This document shows positions 50,829-61,000 of a DNA stretch of 64,000 nt, piece by piece (position 1 is the first letter of the stretch; each line of letters starts with the position of its first letter). A model generated the notes under the pieces. The model did no database searches. It was not told where the DNA came from and worked only from the letters and a program-made list of their open reading frames with translations. The stretch is from assembly GCA_031411995.1 (NCBI GenBank), contig JANOCD010000091.1, positions 62,001 to 126,000 on the forward strand. Reading direction: 5' to 3'. Made by a program: the position numbers and the translations under genes. Origin of the DNA: Rudanella sp031411995. Its GTDB lineage: Bacteria; Bacteroidota; Bacteroidia; Cytophagales; Spirosomataceae.

Positions 50829-53800
50829 TTACTGCACGTTCACCAACCGCTCCACCGACACGGGTTGCCCGGTTGCGGTGATGCCCTGAATGGTTATGCG
50901 CAGCGTTCGCACTACGTCGGAAAGGGGGAATTTGAGGGTGGTTTGGCCCTGGGCATCGGTTTGAAGTTGGGGTTGCCACAACAGCACGTCGCGCCGGTCG
51001 GTGTGGTCACCGGGGTTGGCGTTGTAGGCGGGGAAGGTAAACTGGCGGGGCAGTGGATAGCCCATCACGGTCAGTTGTTTGCCGCCGGGGTTGAGTTGGT
51101 CGGGTTTCCATTTCCGCGTAAAAAATGCAATGACACCCGCCCCACCACGTGCCCCGTAGATAGTGGCCCCACTATTTTTCACCACTTCAATGCGTTCTAT
51201 CTCAGCCGGGTTGGTTGCCATCAGTAAATCCTGGTCAACGTACTGACCATCCCGCAGAAACAGGGGGGCATTGTTGCTCCCAAATGACCCAACCCCGCGC
51301 ACAACCACATTATACATACCCGACAGGGCGTTAAAATTAACCTGAACGCCCGGCAGTTTGCCTTGTAGCATCTCGAACACGTTGGCATACCGATTGGCAT
51401 CTTCCTGCTTGAAAACTACACTGCCATCGGGTGTGCCGTGCAAACTCACGCGCCGGGCCTCGCTGTCGTCGATGCGGGCAGCTTTCACCACCACTTCTTT
51501 TAACTGCCGAGCACCGTTAAATCGGTAGCGTTCAGCATCTTCGACCTGTCGTAAACGAGCCAACTGAATCGACTTCAGGTATCGGCTCCAGTCAAGCGCG
51601 GCACTCGAATCCACGGGCCACTTGTTGCCTGTTCCAAGCGGGCCGGTGGGCGAATCGAGCTGGACGGTAGCTCTGGTTTGTTTAAAATCGGCACCCATCA
51701 CCTGAATAGTTAGCTGGGCAGTGTCGGTCAGGGCGAGGGCATCCATCTGGAAACGCCCCTGCTCATCGGCAGCCGCCGAGCGGGCAAACGAGTCAACCGT
51801 ACCAACAAACGACAGCAGGACTTTGGCATTCGGTACGGGTCGGCCTTTGGCATCGACCGCCCGCCCGTGCAGCACAATACCCACGCTCGTATCGGCAGGA
51901 GTAAGCTGCTGTTTTATCTGCAATGCACTATTTGCCAATGGCTTATTGAGTAAATAAGGTTGCAGCGAAGTCCCCAGCGAGTCAGTGGGGAGTTGTTCGG
52001 CATCGGTGACGGAAGCCGACAAAAACGCCGGGAGTGGGTCGCCCGTATCGTCATGCACCGTCAGTTGCAACGTTACCATGTCTCGGGGAGCATACTGAGG
52101 TTTGTCGGCAGTGATGGCAACGCGCACCGGCTCACCCGGCAACGTGGATACCGAAACCAATCGTTCGGCTTTGGGTTTGCCCTGCCCATCGAACAATGTC
52201 AGTCGGGTAAGGCCCGCCGGTATGTTGAACGCCGGAATCATGACCTTGGCCCGGCCATCGAGCAATTTGATTTTAGCCTGCCCCACAAACCGATCCCGGC
52301 TTTGAATGGTTAGGTAAACGGGTTGGTCCCGTGCCGATCCCGATGCCCGAATGCTCACCGCAATGCCGGTGGTGTCGCTGGTTGCATCGAGCGATAACTC
52401 GGCTGGTTCGGGCTGTTTTGTTCCGGCGAGTTGCGTCACTGCCGTTGGCACGTTCGTTTTTTCCTGCTTTCCGTTCAATGGCACACTGCTCAGTCCGTTG
52501 CTAACCAAAATCGTCTTTTCAAACGCGGGCCAACGCGCTGTTCGCCCTGCTTCGGTGTAGGCCCGGAGCGTGTAGGCACCCGTTTGGAGCGAGTCAGGGA
52601 GTTGAAAAACGCCTTCGGCCCGGCCATTTTTCACCGCCACCCACTGATGGTGCAGCGTTTGGCCCGATGGCTCAATCCAGTCGAGGTGAAGAGCCTCATT
52701 CACATCGGCATATCGATTCGGAAGCAGGCCCAGTGTGGTTGGGTTCAGCAGGTAAGCACTAAACCAGAGGTTGTCGCCCGTGGTGTAAAATGCTTTGTCG
52801 GTATGCAGATAGACGGTTGGCAACAAGGTTTTCTGGTACTGTTTCCAGTCGCGTTTCAGGGAATCGAGTCGGGCATCGGGCGGTAAGAGGGTGCCTTCTG
52901 CGCCGGTTTGGGGTTGCGCCGTGGTGGCATCGGGTCGCCAGTCGGCAGGGAGCAGATTGGCCAGTCGGTCTTTGCTGAGGTAGCCCCTGATCTCCATGCC
53001 ATTCGGACTCGACACCCAGCCATCGGTCGTTACCAAAGCCGATTTATGGGGCAACACCAGCATCGAGTAGGCATAGGGCATATCGCGGTAAGGCGAGTTG
53101 CGGGCGTTCACGCGGGTGTAAAAAATCTCCAGCGGCCCATCCAGCAGCATCAGGCGTTCAGCTGCTAATTCGCCCGACCTGAAAATACTGTCCATCTGGG
53201 CGGTTGCGGGGCGGTCTCCTTCAAAAACCAAAACGGGGGCCATTGCGGCTGCTCTGCCCGTCAGGTCGATCTTGCTTTTATAGACCAAATACCCTTCCTG
53301 TTCGTGGGTTTTAGCTACCATACTGGCAATCAAATGGCGGGTGGAGCCAATGTAGGCTAATTGCCGGTTGCGTTGCCAGCGTTTTTGCTGTTGGGGGCTG
53401 TCGGGCGTAAGTTCCTCAAAACGAGTAGCTCCGGCATAGTAGGTGGCCCGTTGGTACGTGTCGAACGATAGCAGGTCGTAATGAATCCGGTAGCCGAGTG
53501 CGTTGTTTTCAAAAATGAGGGGTTCGGTAGCCGTGGCTCTCAAGTGGCCATCGGCTTCGGTCAGGTTCACGGCCTGTTCGTTCACCAGCACACACCGCCC
53601 CGTAAACGGACTCTCGCCCAGCAACTCGCTTTTGAACCGCCGAAACTGTCGCTCCCAGGCTTTGCTCCGCTTGGCTGTAACGGTCACGCCATCCAGCGAA
53701 TTACCCGTTGGCGACAGTACCAGATTAACCGTCAAGGGGCTATTGAGACGGAGTTTCACCACCGACCGGGCCTGCTTATACCCCAAATACGAAGCTACTA

Positions 53801-54080
53801 CCTCCACCGTTCCCGCCGGAACGCCCGTCAGTTTGAATTGGCCGTCGTCATTGGCCGTGGTGCCGCGTGTGGTGGTGTTGATATAAACTGTGGCAAAGGG
53901 CAGCGGCTTTCCCGTTGCCGCATCCATTACCCGGCCCTGCAACAGCGTTTGCGCGGGCAAAAGGTGGCTGAGAATGAGGAGCCAGAAGGTTAGGAGCGAA
54001 TAGTTAAAAGGGCGGGTGTTCACTGTTGCAAAAGGATTTAGGTGGCGTTCGTTACTATTTCCATCTCTCATTTCAACCAT
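50829..54080 (-). CDS. Plug-domain protein without beta-barrel, with carboxypeptidase-regulatory-like and macroglobulin-like domains
   Basis: A 1083-residue exported protein. The signal peptide is late (hydrophobic LLTFWLLILSHLLPAQ, ~30-45). Residues ~47-130 are a carboxypeptidase-regulatory-like domain (LLQGRVMDAATGKPLPFATV). Residues ~430-530 look like an MG2 domain (PTVYLHTDKAFYTTGDNLWFSAYLL), followed by further beta domains. Residues ~880-1000 are a TonB-receptor plug (FEMLQGKLPGVQV ... VVVRGVGSFGSNNAPLFLRDG ... GATIYGARGGAGVIAFFTRK). Only ~80 residues follow, far too few for a barrel. It converges on the receptor gene with a 6-bp gap. Role unknown. Confidence 0.85.
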   Translation of the reverse strand: MVEMRDGNSNERHLNPFATVNTRPFNYSLLTFWLLILSHLLPAQTLLQGRVMDAATGKPLPFATVYINTTTRGTTANDDGQFKLTGVPAGTVEVVASYLGYKQARSVVKLRLNSPLTVNLVLSPTGNSLDGVTVTAKRSKAWERQFRRFKSELLGESPFTGRCVLVNEQAVNLTEADGHLRATATEPLIFENNALGYRIHYDLLSFDTYQRATYYAGATRFEELTPDSPQQQKRWQRNRQLAYIGSTRHLIASMVAKTHEQEGYLVYKSKIDLTGRAAAMAPVLVFEGDRPATAQMDSIFRSGELAAERLMLLDGPLEIFYTRVNARNSPYRDMPYAYSMLVLPHKSALVTTDGWVSSPNGMEIRGYLSKDRLANLLPADWRPDATTAQPQTGAEGTLLPPDARLDSLKRDWKQYQKTLLPTVYLHTDKAFYTTGDNLWFSAYLLNPTTLGLLPNRYADVNEALHLDWIEPSGQTLHHQWVAVKNGRAEGVFQLPDSLQTGAYTLRAYTEAGRTARWPAFEKTILVSNGLSSVPLNGKQEKTNVPTAVTQLAGTKQPEPAELSLDATSDTTGIAVSIRASGSARDQPVYLTIQSRDRFVGQAKIKLLDGRAKVMIPAFNIPAGLTRLTLFDGQGKPKAERLVSVSTLPGEPVRVAITADKPQYAPRDMVTLQLTVHDDTGDPLPAFLSASVTDAEQLPTDSLGTSLQPYLLNKPLANSALQIKQQLTPADTSVGIVLHGRAVDAKGRPVPNAKVLLSFVGTVDSFARSAAADEQGRFQMDALALTDTAQLTIQVMGADFKQTRATVQLDSPTGPLGTGNKWPVDSSAALDWSRYLKSIQLARLRQVEDAERYRFNGARQLKEVVVKAARIDDSEARRVSLHGTPDGSVVFKQEDANRYANVFEMLQGKLPGVQVNFNALSGMYNVVVRGVGSFGSNNAPLFLRDGQYVDQDLLMATNPAEIERIEVVKNSGATIYGARGGAGVIAFFTRKWKPDQLNPGGKQLTVMGYPLPRQFTFPAYNANPGDHTDRRDVLLWQPQLQTDAQGQTTLKFPLSDVVRTLRITIQGITATGQPVSVERLVNVQ

Positions 54081-54397
54081 TTTACCCGTTTTGGATTCCT
54101 ATTTTGTACTATGTGTTTGACCGGTTGAAAAAATAGTTGTATCTATTTTTGATAGTCCAAGAGAAGTAGACTGTCTATTTATACATTTGAGTCTCGCTGG
54201 CGAGTGGCTCGTATTCAACGGCTAATTCATACCGTGGCGGAATTGAAATCGAAAGTTGACCAGGGTGCCCAGGATGGAGGCTCAAAACAGGAACATTCAC
54301 TTCGGTGTTTGTTTTCAACTAATCGTTCAGCGAACGGGTGTAGATTTGTGTACCATTCGGCAACTCCGCAGGGCTATACTCAACGATACTCTTTCTC
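54081..54397. other. 317-bp gene-poor intergenic region
   Basis: Separates the divergent plug-domain protein and the response regulator. TATTTTTG at 54144-54151 matches the -7 consensus for plus-strand transcription but lacks a well-spaced -33. A 65-residue GTG-start frame (54204-54401) has no recognisable features and probably is not a gene. I see no repeat or RNA element. Confidence 0.5.
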
Positions 54398-55069
54398 ATG
54401 AAAATCCTTTTGGTTGAAGACGAAGAACGTTTGGCTTCCTTTATTCGTAAAGGGATGTCGGCCGAGGGCTACGAAGTCGACATCGCGTATGATGGGCGGA
54501 TGGGTCTGTCCCTGTTCCGCCGGAATAGCTATGACATTATCATTCTGGATGTTAACCTGCCCCAGATCAACGGTTTTGAGTTGTGTCGGCTGATCCGGGC
54601 CGACAATGAGAGCGTATCTGTGCTGATGCTGACCGCTTTGGATAGCCTGGCCGATAAGTCGGATGGTTTCAATGCTGGGGCGGATGATTACCTGGCCAAA
54701 CCCTTTGAGTTTCAGGAGTTGCTGTTGCGGGTTCGTGCCCTCACGCGCCGACACGGCCCTAAGCAGAAACAAGTGCTGCAGTTGGCCGATCTGGAATTGA
54801 ATTTAGACAGCAAAACTGTTACGCGGGCGGGCGAACGCATCGACCTGACTACCCGCGAATATGCCCTGCTGGAATACCTGATGCTTAACAAAGGGAAAAT
54901 CATTTCGCGGGTCGATATCAGCGAGCGGGTCTGGAACCTGAATTTCGATACCAGTACCAATGTTATAGACGTGTACATCAGTTACTTGCGAAAGAAAATA
55001 GATAAAAACTTCTCGCCCAAACTGCTGCATACGATCGTGGGTATGGGGTACGTACTTCGCGAGAGTTAA
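54398..55069 (+). CDS. OmpR-family response regulator of the efflux system
   Basis: A 223-residue regulator resembling CusR/CopR-type proteins. The receiver has LVEDEE at 5-10, phospho-acceptor Asp51 (IIILDVNLPQ) and the Lys in YLAKPFEF. The winged helix (~125-220) shows DLTTREYALLEYLM and TNVIDVYISYLRKKID. It is 9 bp upstream of its kinase. The 11-bp repeats before the efflux operon and before the gene at 62797 are its likely binding sites (inference). Confidence 0.93.
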   Translation: MKILLVEDEERLASFIRKGMSAEGYEVDIAYDGRMGLSLFRRNSYDIIILDVNLPQINGFELCRLIRADNESVSVLMLTALDSLADKSDGFNAGADDYLAKPFEFQELLLRVRALTRRHGPKQKQVLQLADLELNLDSKTVTRAGERIDLTTREYALLEYLMLNKGKIISRVDISERVWNLNFDTSTNVIDVYISYLRKKIDKNFSPKLLHTIVGMGYVLRES

Positions 55070-55078
55070 CCCATCCCT

Positions 55079-56440
55079 ATGCTTATCAGAAACCGCCTGA
55101 CCATCATTTTTACCGGGCTGGCGATGGCCATTCAGATCACGCTGTCGCTGTTGGTGTGGTATTTCTATTCGCTCTACCGGCAGGAGGAATTTTATAATAA
55201 ACTGGAGGGGAAAGCCCGCGTGGCCGGGCGGGTGCTCATTTCCCGGCGGCATCTGCACGATGACTTTTTCAGGAATATGGTGCGTACCGATTTGCTTACC
55301 ATTGTGGAGGAGCAAATCAGTATTTACGACGACCGGCACCACCTGGTGTTCACCAACCGAACCTTGAAAGAATCAGACTATTACAAAGAAAAAATTCCGT
55401 TTCTGACCTCTAACGCTGACTCCCTGTTTGCCTTTAAGAGTGGCCATTTAGAGTCTATTGTAATCCCCTACCGCGACCGGGGGCAACTTTTCTACATTTT
55501 TGCCTCTGGTTTCGACCGGATCGGCTTTGCCAAACTGGGTGCCCTGCAGCAAATTCTGTTGCTGGCCAACCTGCTGGGTTTTGCCCTGATTGTGCTGGCA
55601 GGCTGGTATTTTTCGGGGAGGGTGCTGCGGCCCATTGCCCAGATCGTGGACGAAGTGGAGCAGATCACGGCGAAGCAGCTGCACAAACGGGTGCATGAAG
55701 GCAACCGGCGCGACGAAATTGCTCAACTTGCCATGACCTTTAACCAGATGCTGTTTCGGCTCGAAGATGCGTTTGTATCGCAGCGCAGCTTTGTGTCCCA
55801 TGCTTCCCACGAACTACGCACTCCACTCACCAACACGCTAGGGACGCTGGAAACTTCGCTCCGGTATGACCGCAACCCCAACGACTGGCGCGACAGTATG
55901 GAAATAGCCGTTGAGGAATTAAAAAAAGTGATTACCCTGACGAATGGGTTGCTGGGATTAGCCAAAGTGACCGATGGCATCGTTGCCCTGGAAAGCGTGC
56001 AGGTAGACGATTGCCTGCTCACGGCCATTGGGCAAGTGCAGGCCAAGTATCCGGGCCGACCGCTGCCCCTCCAATTTATAGCAGACGACAACGAATCGTT
56101 CACCGTGAAAGGCAATGCAACCCTGCTCACAACGGCTTTGCTGAACATACTGGATAATGCCTGTAAATACTCCGCCGAAGCGGTTTCAGTGCAACTACAG
56201 GCTAACGAAGAACAAATTACGGTGACCATAACCGACCGGGGCCGGGGTATTGCCGAAACCGATACGTCCCATATCTTAGACCCACTCTACCGGGGAAGTA
56301 ATGTGATGGGCGTGCCCGGCTATGGCATTGGTTTGGCCGTTACCCAGAAAATTATCGACCTCCATCAGGGGATTCTTCACATTAGCTCCCAGGAAAATCA
56401 TGGAACCACGGTTACGATTGAGTTGCCGGGCCTAGCCTAG
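55079..56440 (+). CDS. Sensor histidine kinase of the efflux system
   Basis: A 453-residue membrane kinase with segments at ~9-31 and ~158-180 flanking a ~125-residue periplasmic sensor. A HAMP domain follows (GRVLRPIAQIVDEVEQI). The phospho-accepting His lies in SHASHELRTPLTNTLG. The ATPase domain shows NILDNACKYS, DRGRGIAETD and GYGIGLAVTQ. Its location suggests it senses a toxic compound or metal exported by the pump. Confidence 0.93.
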   Translation: MLIRNRLTIIFTGLAMAIQITLSLLVWYFYSLYRQEEFYNKLEGKARVAGRVLISRRHLHDDFFRNMVRTDLLTIVEEQISIYDDRHHLVFTNRTLKESDYYKEKIPFLTSNADSLFAFKSGHLESIVIPYRDRGQLFYIFASGFDRIGFAKLGALQQILLLANLLGFALIVLAGWYFSGRVLRPIAQIVDEVEQITAKQLHKRVHEGNRRDEIAQLAMTFNQMLFRLEDAFVSQRSFVSHASHELRTPLTNTLGTLETSLRYDRNPNDWRDSMEIAVEELKKVITLTNGLLGLAKVTDGIVALESVQVDDCLLTAIGQVQAKYPGRPLPLQFIADDNESFTVKGNATLLTTALLNILDNACKYSAEAVSVQLQANEEQITVTITDRGRGIAETDTSHILDPLYRGSNVMGVPGYGIGLAVTQKIIDLHQGILHISSQENHGTTVTIELPGLA

Positions 56441-56442
56441 GG

Positions 56443-56500
56443 TTCCTAATATCTTCTCATACCCTTCTCATACCGTTCTAATGTAGTGCCGCGTACTTTG
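56443..56500 (+). promoter_or_regulatory. Four 11-bp phased repeats plus -7 element, efflux operon promoter
   Basis: TTCCTAA, TTCTCAT, TTCTCAT and TTCTAAT start at 56443, 56454, 56465 and 56476, exactly 11 bp apart. CTTTG ends at 56500; its TTTG begins 21 bp after the start of the last repeat. The same layout recurs at 62675-62732. The first downstream ATG is at 56526. This is a pho-box-like activator array. Confidence 0.7.
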
Positions 56501-56525
56501 TGTCGACAAAATACAGACACAAGCT

Positions 56526-56831
56526 ATGCAACGCCGACATTCTCCGCTTGGGCGAACCGACTCGATTTTGCTTTACGGCTTCGGATTGGCCTTAGCCCTT
56601 TCGTTGGTGTTCAATGGCTTTCTGCTGGTGGAGCAAAACCACCGGATAAACAGCTACGAGGACGAAATCGGTCGCTCCGTTAATCCGGTGGAACACGGGG
56701 TCTGGCAACAGCAACTTTCGGAGTGTCAGCAGGCCAATCAACTCAAAGACAGCGTGATTCGCCATCTGGAGAAGGCTTCCAATGCCCCACCGGGTGGGGG
56801 AGCCAACGGTCCGCCTACCGCATCCAACTAA
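56526..56831 (+). CDS. Small single-pass membrane protein of the efflux operon
   Basis: A 101-residue protein with one transmembrane helix at ~17-36 (LYGFGLALALSLVFNGFLLV) and a mostly polar C-terminal region that may form a coiled coil, ending in a Gly/Pro-rich tail. It is the first gene after the predicted regulator sites and 41 bp before the periplasmic adaptor gene. It may be an accessory subunit or a regulator of the pump; I do not recognise the family. Confidence 0.65.
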   Translation: MQRRHSPLGRTDSILLYGFGLALALSLVFNGFLLVEQNHRINSYEDEIGRSVNPVEHGVWQQQLSECQQANQLKDSVIRHLEKASNAPPGGGANGPPTASN

Positions 56832-56872
56832 CCTATCCAATCGCATTAAATCGCTCTTAATATAGAATAGCT

Positions 56873-57973
56873 ATGTTTCCCAAAACGACCACCAAACAAC
56901 TGTTCCTGCTCCTGAGCGTATGTGCCTTGTCGGGCAACATGGGTTGTTCGACAAAAGCCGAAGAAAAGAAAGAGGAAGCCGTGGAGTACGCTGTTACGAG
57001 TCCCTTGCAAAAAGACACGACGGCCACCAAAGACTATGTGTGCCAGATTCATGCCATCCAGCACATTGAAATGCGGGCGTTAGAAAAGGGCTACCTGCAA
57101 AAAATCTTTGTGGACGAAGGGCAATCCGTCCGGCAAGGGCAGCTCATGTTTCAGATCATGCCCGTGATGTACAATGCTGAACTGCAAAAATCGCAGGCCG
57201 AGGCCAACTACGTGGGCATCGAGTTGCAAAACACCAAACGACTGGCCGATAGCAACATCGTCTCCAAAAACGAACTGGCTCTGGCAAAGGCCAAGTTCGA
57301 CAAGGCAAAAGCCGAGGTAACACTGGCCCAAACCCATTTAATGTTCACCCGGATCGCTGCCCCTTTTAATGGCATCATGGATCATTTTCAGGTGCGGTTG
57401 GGCAGTCTGATCAACGAGGGCGATCTGCTGACTACGCTGTCGGACAATAGCAAAATGTGGGTGTATTTCAACGTGCCGGAAGCCGAATATCTCGACTACA
57501 AAATGCACCACAAAGACAACCAGGTTAACGTGAATCTACTGATGGCGAACAACGAACTGTTTGCCTATCCCGGCGTGGTTTCAACGATTGAAGCCGACTT
57601 TAATAACGAAACTGGCAACATTGCCTTCCGGGCTACCTTCCCAAACCCCAAAGGACTCTTGCGGCATGGCGAAACGGGGAATATCCGAATGACACTGCCG
57701 CTTAAAAACGCGCTGATTATCCCACAGAAAGCCACGTTTGAGGTTCTGGACAAAAAGTATGTTTATGTGGTCGATAAAAACAACGTGATTCGGTCGCGCG
57801 AAATCAGCATTGCCGCCGAGATGCCGCACATTTTTGTGGTTCAATCGGGTCTGAAAAAAGACGATAAAATCCTGCTCGAAGGCTTACGCCAAGTTAAGGA
57901 AAACGAAAAAATACGCTATAAATTCCAGCAGCCCCAATCGGTTATCAGTCATCTGGAACTGTATGCCGAATAA
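56873..57973 (+). CDS. RND efflux periplasmic adaptor (membrane fusion protein)
   Basis: A 366-residue lipoprotein (signal ending LSGNMGC, cysteine 25) linking inner-membrane pump and outer-membrane channel. The lipoyl half-motif IEMRALEKGYLQKIFVDEGQSVRQGQ is followed by a coiled-coil hairpin (YNAELQKSQAEANYVGIELQ), then ARIAAPFNG-type sequence (FTRIAAPFNGIMDHF) and a beta-barrel domain. It is 49 bp upstream of the RND permease. Confidence 0.93.
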   Translation: MFPKTTTKQLFLLLSVCALSGNMGCSTKAEEKKEEAVEYAVTSPLQKDTTATKDYVCQIHAIQHIEMRALEKGYLQKIFVDEGQSVRQGQLMFQIMPVMYNAELQKSQAEANYVGIELQNTKRLADSNIVSKNELALAKAKFDKAKAEVTLAQTHLMFTRIAAPFNGIMDHFQVRLGSLINEGDLLTTLSDNSKMWVYFNVPEAEYLDYKMHHKDNQVNVNLLMANNELFAYPGVVSTIEADFNNETGNIAFRATFPNPKGLLRHGETGNIRMTLPLKNALIIPQKATFEVLDKKYVYVVDKNNVIRSREISIAAEMPHIFVVQSGLKKDDKILLEGLRQVKENEKIRYKFQQPQSVISHLELYAE

Positions 57974-58022
57974 GACTATAGCTGCTCCATCGTCCAGTAT
58001 CCTATTTACTTAAGACATAACT

Positions 58023-61000
58023 ATGTTCAACCAATTCATACGCCGACCCGTATTCGCTATTGTCATATCGGTCATGATTGTTTTCGTGGGCATACTGGCT
58101 ATCAGGCAATTGCCTATTTCTCAGTTTCCCGATATTGCCCCCACCACAGTCAATATTTTCATTGATTATCCGGGAGCGAGTGCCGATGTACTGGTTAAAT
58201 CCACGCTGATTACGCTCGAACAAGCCATCAACGGGGTTCAGGATATGCGCTATATTGCCACCGATGCTACGAGTGCGGGCGAGGCTACGCTGCGGATTGT
58301 TTTTGAACCCGGTACGGATCCGAATGATGCCGTTATCCGGGTGAAAACACGGGTCGATCAGGTAATGCCCCTGCTGCCCGAACTGGTGCAGCGCGAAGGG
58401 GTTATTATTACGCCTATCCAGCCCAGTATGCTCATGTACGTTAATCTCTACTCCAAGACGAAAAGCATCGACGAGAAATTCCTGTTCAACTACGCTACGG
58501 TGAGCATGATCCCCGAAATACAGCGGACTAAAGGGGTAGCGCGGGCGCAGATATTGGGTAGTCGACGCTATGCGATGCGCGTTTGGCTAAACCCCGAACG
58601 GATGCGGGCTTATACCATTTCGGTTGAGGAGGTCATGAAAGCATTAGGCGAGCAAAGTATTATTGGCCGACCGGGCCGGCTCGGTCAAAGCTCTGGAATT
58701 GCGGCTCAGTCGCTGGAATATGTGCTTACCTATAAAGGACGATATAGCGATCCAAAAGAGTATGAAAATATCATTATCCGGGCCAATTCAGAAGGAGAAA
58801 GCATTCACTTGAGGGATGTAGCGCGAGTTGAACTGGGCAGTGAATTCGTTAACATCTATTCCAACTTAGATGGTCAGGCATCGGCGGCCATCGTGTTACG
58901 ACAAAACTACGGCAGTAATGCCCGTGAAGTTATTGGTGAAGTAAAAGCGAAGCTGGATAAAATGAAAGCGTCCTTTCCACCGGGGATGGACTATAAAATC
59001 AGCTATGACGTTTCTCAATTTCTGGATGCATCTATTGAGCAGGTTACACACACGTTGCGCGACGCTTTTTTACTGGTTGCCTTAGTTGTTTTCATATTCT
59101 TAGGCGATTGGCGTTCGACGCTGATACCGATTCTGGCGGTTCCGGTATCGCTGATCGGGGCGTTTTTCGTGATGCAGCTTTTTGGCCTTTCCATCAACCT
59201 GATCACGCTCTTTGCGCTGGTATTAGCCATTGGTATTGTGGTGGATAACGCGATTGTGGTGGTGGAAGCCGTCCATGCCAAGTTTGAAGAAGATCCGTAT
59301 ATAACCCCGTTTAATGCGGTTAAAAAGGTTTTGGGTGAGATCAGTGGTGCCATTATCGCCATTACCCTCGTGATGGTGGCGGTGTTCGTGCCCATTTCGT
59401 TTATGTCGGGGCCGGTCGGTACGTTCTACCGGCAGTTCTCCATCACCATGGCCAGTTCCATTGTGATTTCGGGCCTCATCGCCCTGACGCTTACCCCCGT
59501 GTTGTGTGCCATGTTGTTGAAAAATCATCATGGCCACCCTCGAAAGAAAAACCTGCTGACTCGCTCGCTCGATAGTTTTAACCGGGGTTTCGATAAACTG
59601 ACAGGCCGATACGTGGGCCTGTTAAGGTTAATTGTCAACCGCCGATTTGTCACCTTCGGTGTATTGGTAGCATTCTGCCTGGGAACCGTCTATGTGAATA
59701 ATGTGCTGCCCGCCGGATTTATCCCGAACGAAGACCAGAGTACGATTTATGCCATTATTCAGACCCCTCCCGGTTCTACCTTAGAGAAAACCAATCAGGT
59801 TTCTCAACGGCTTCAGAAAATTTGTAAAGAAGTGGAGGGCGTAGAAACGGTATCTTCATTAGCTGGCTACGAGATTATGACCGAGGGGCGGGGTTCCAAC
59901 GCCGGTACGTGTCTGATCAACCTGAAAACCTGGTCGGATCGCGATCATAACGTGAAGGAAATCATGGAGAAACTGGAAGAAAAAACGAGAGGGCTGGGAG
60001 CCGTTATCGAATTCTTCGAGCCACCCGCCATTCCGGGCTTTGGCACGTCGGGCGGTTTTTCAATGCGCTTATTGGACAAAACCACCGATACGGACTACCG
60101 GGAGTTTGATGAGATTAACAAGAAGTTTATGGCTGATTTGGGCAAGCGGAAAGAACTCTCGGGCCTGTTTACCTTTTTTGCCGCCAATTATCCGCAATAC
60201 GAACTGGAGATTGACAATAAGCTGGCCATGCAAAAAGGCGTGTCTATCGGCAAAGCGATGGATAATCTTAACATCATGATTGGCAGTACATACGAACAGG
60301 GATTTACCAAGTTTAACCAGTTCTTCAAGGTGTATGTGCAGTCTGAGCCTGGCTTCAGACGGCTTCCATCAGACGTGTTGAAGCTGTTTGTGAAGAACGA
60401 TGCGGGCGAAATGGTGCCTTACTCAGCCTTTATGACACTGAAAAAAGGCCAGGGGCCAAATGAAATTACCCGGTTCAATTTATACAATTCGGCCGCTATT
60501 CAGGGTTTGCCAGCCAAAGGATATACCACCGCCGATGCTATCCAGGCCATCCGGGAAGTGGCCGTTAAGACCTTGCCGAAAGGGTACGACATCGCTTTTG
60601 AAGGGCTTTCGTACGACGAATCGATTCGGGGGAATGAGTCTCTGTACGTGTTTTTGGTTGTACTGGCTTTTGTGTATTTTGTATTAGCCGCCCAATACGA
60701 AAGTTTTATTCTTCCGTTTGCCGTCGTGTTCTCGTTACCCGTTGGAGTCTTTGGTACATTTATACTACTCAAACTGATGGGCCTCGAAAACAATATCTAC
60801 GCGCAGATCGGACTCATCATGCTGGTTGGTTTGCTGGGCAAAAACGCGGTACTGATTGTGGAGTTTGCCGTGCAGAAGCGACAGCAGGGAGCCACCATTC
60901 TGGACGCTGCCATTGAAGCAGCCCGAGTTCGTTTCCGCCCGATTCTGATGACCTCTTTTGCTTTTGTGGCTGGCCTACTACCACTGATTATTGCCACGGG

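Noticed and set aside
54204..54401. 65-residue GTG-start frame before the response regulator
   Set aside because: No homology, no signal or domain, no good promoter spacing, and it overlaps the regulator start.
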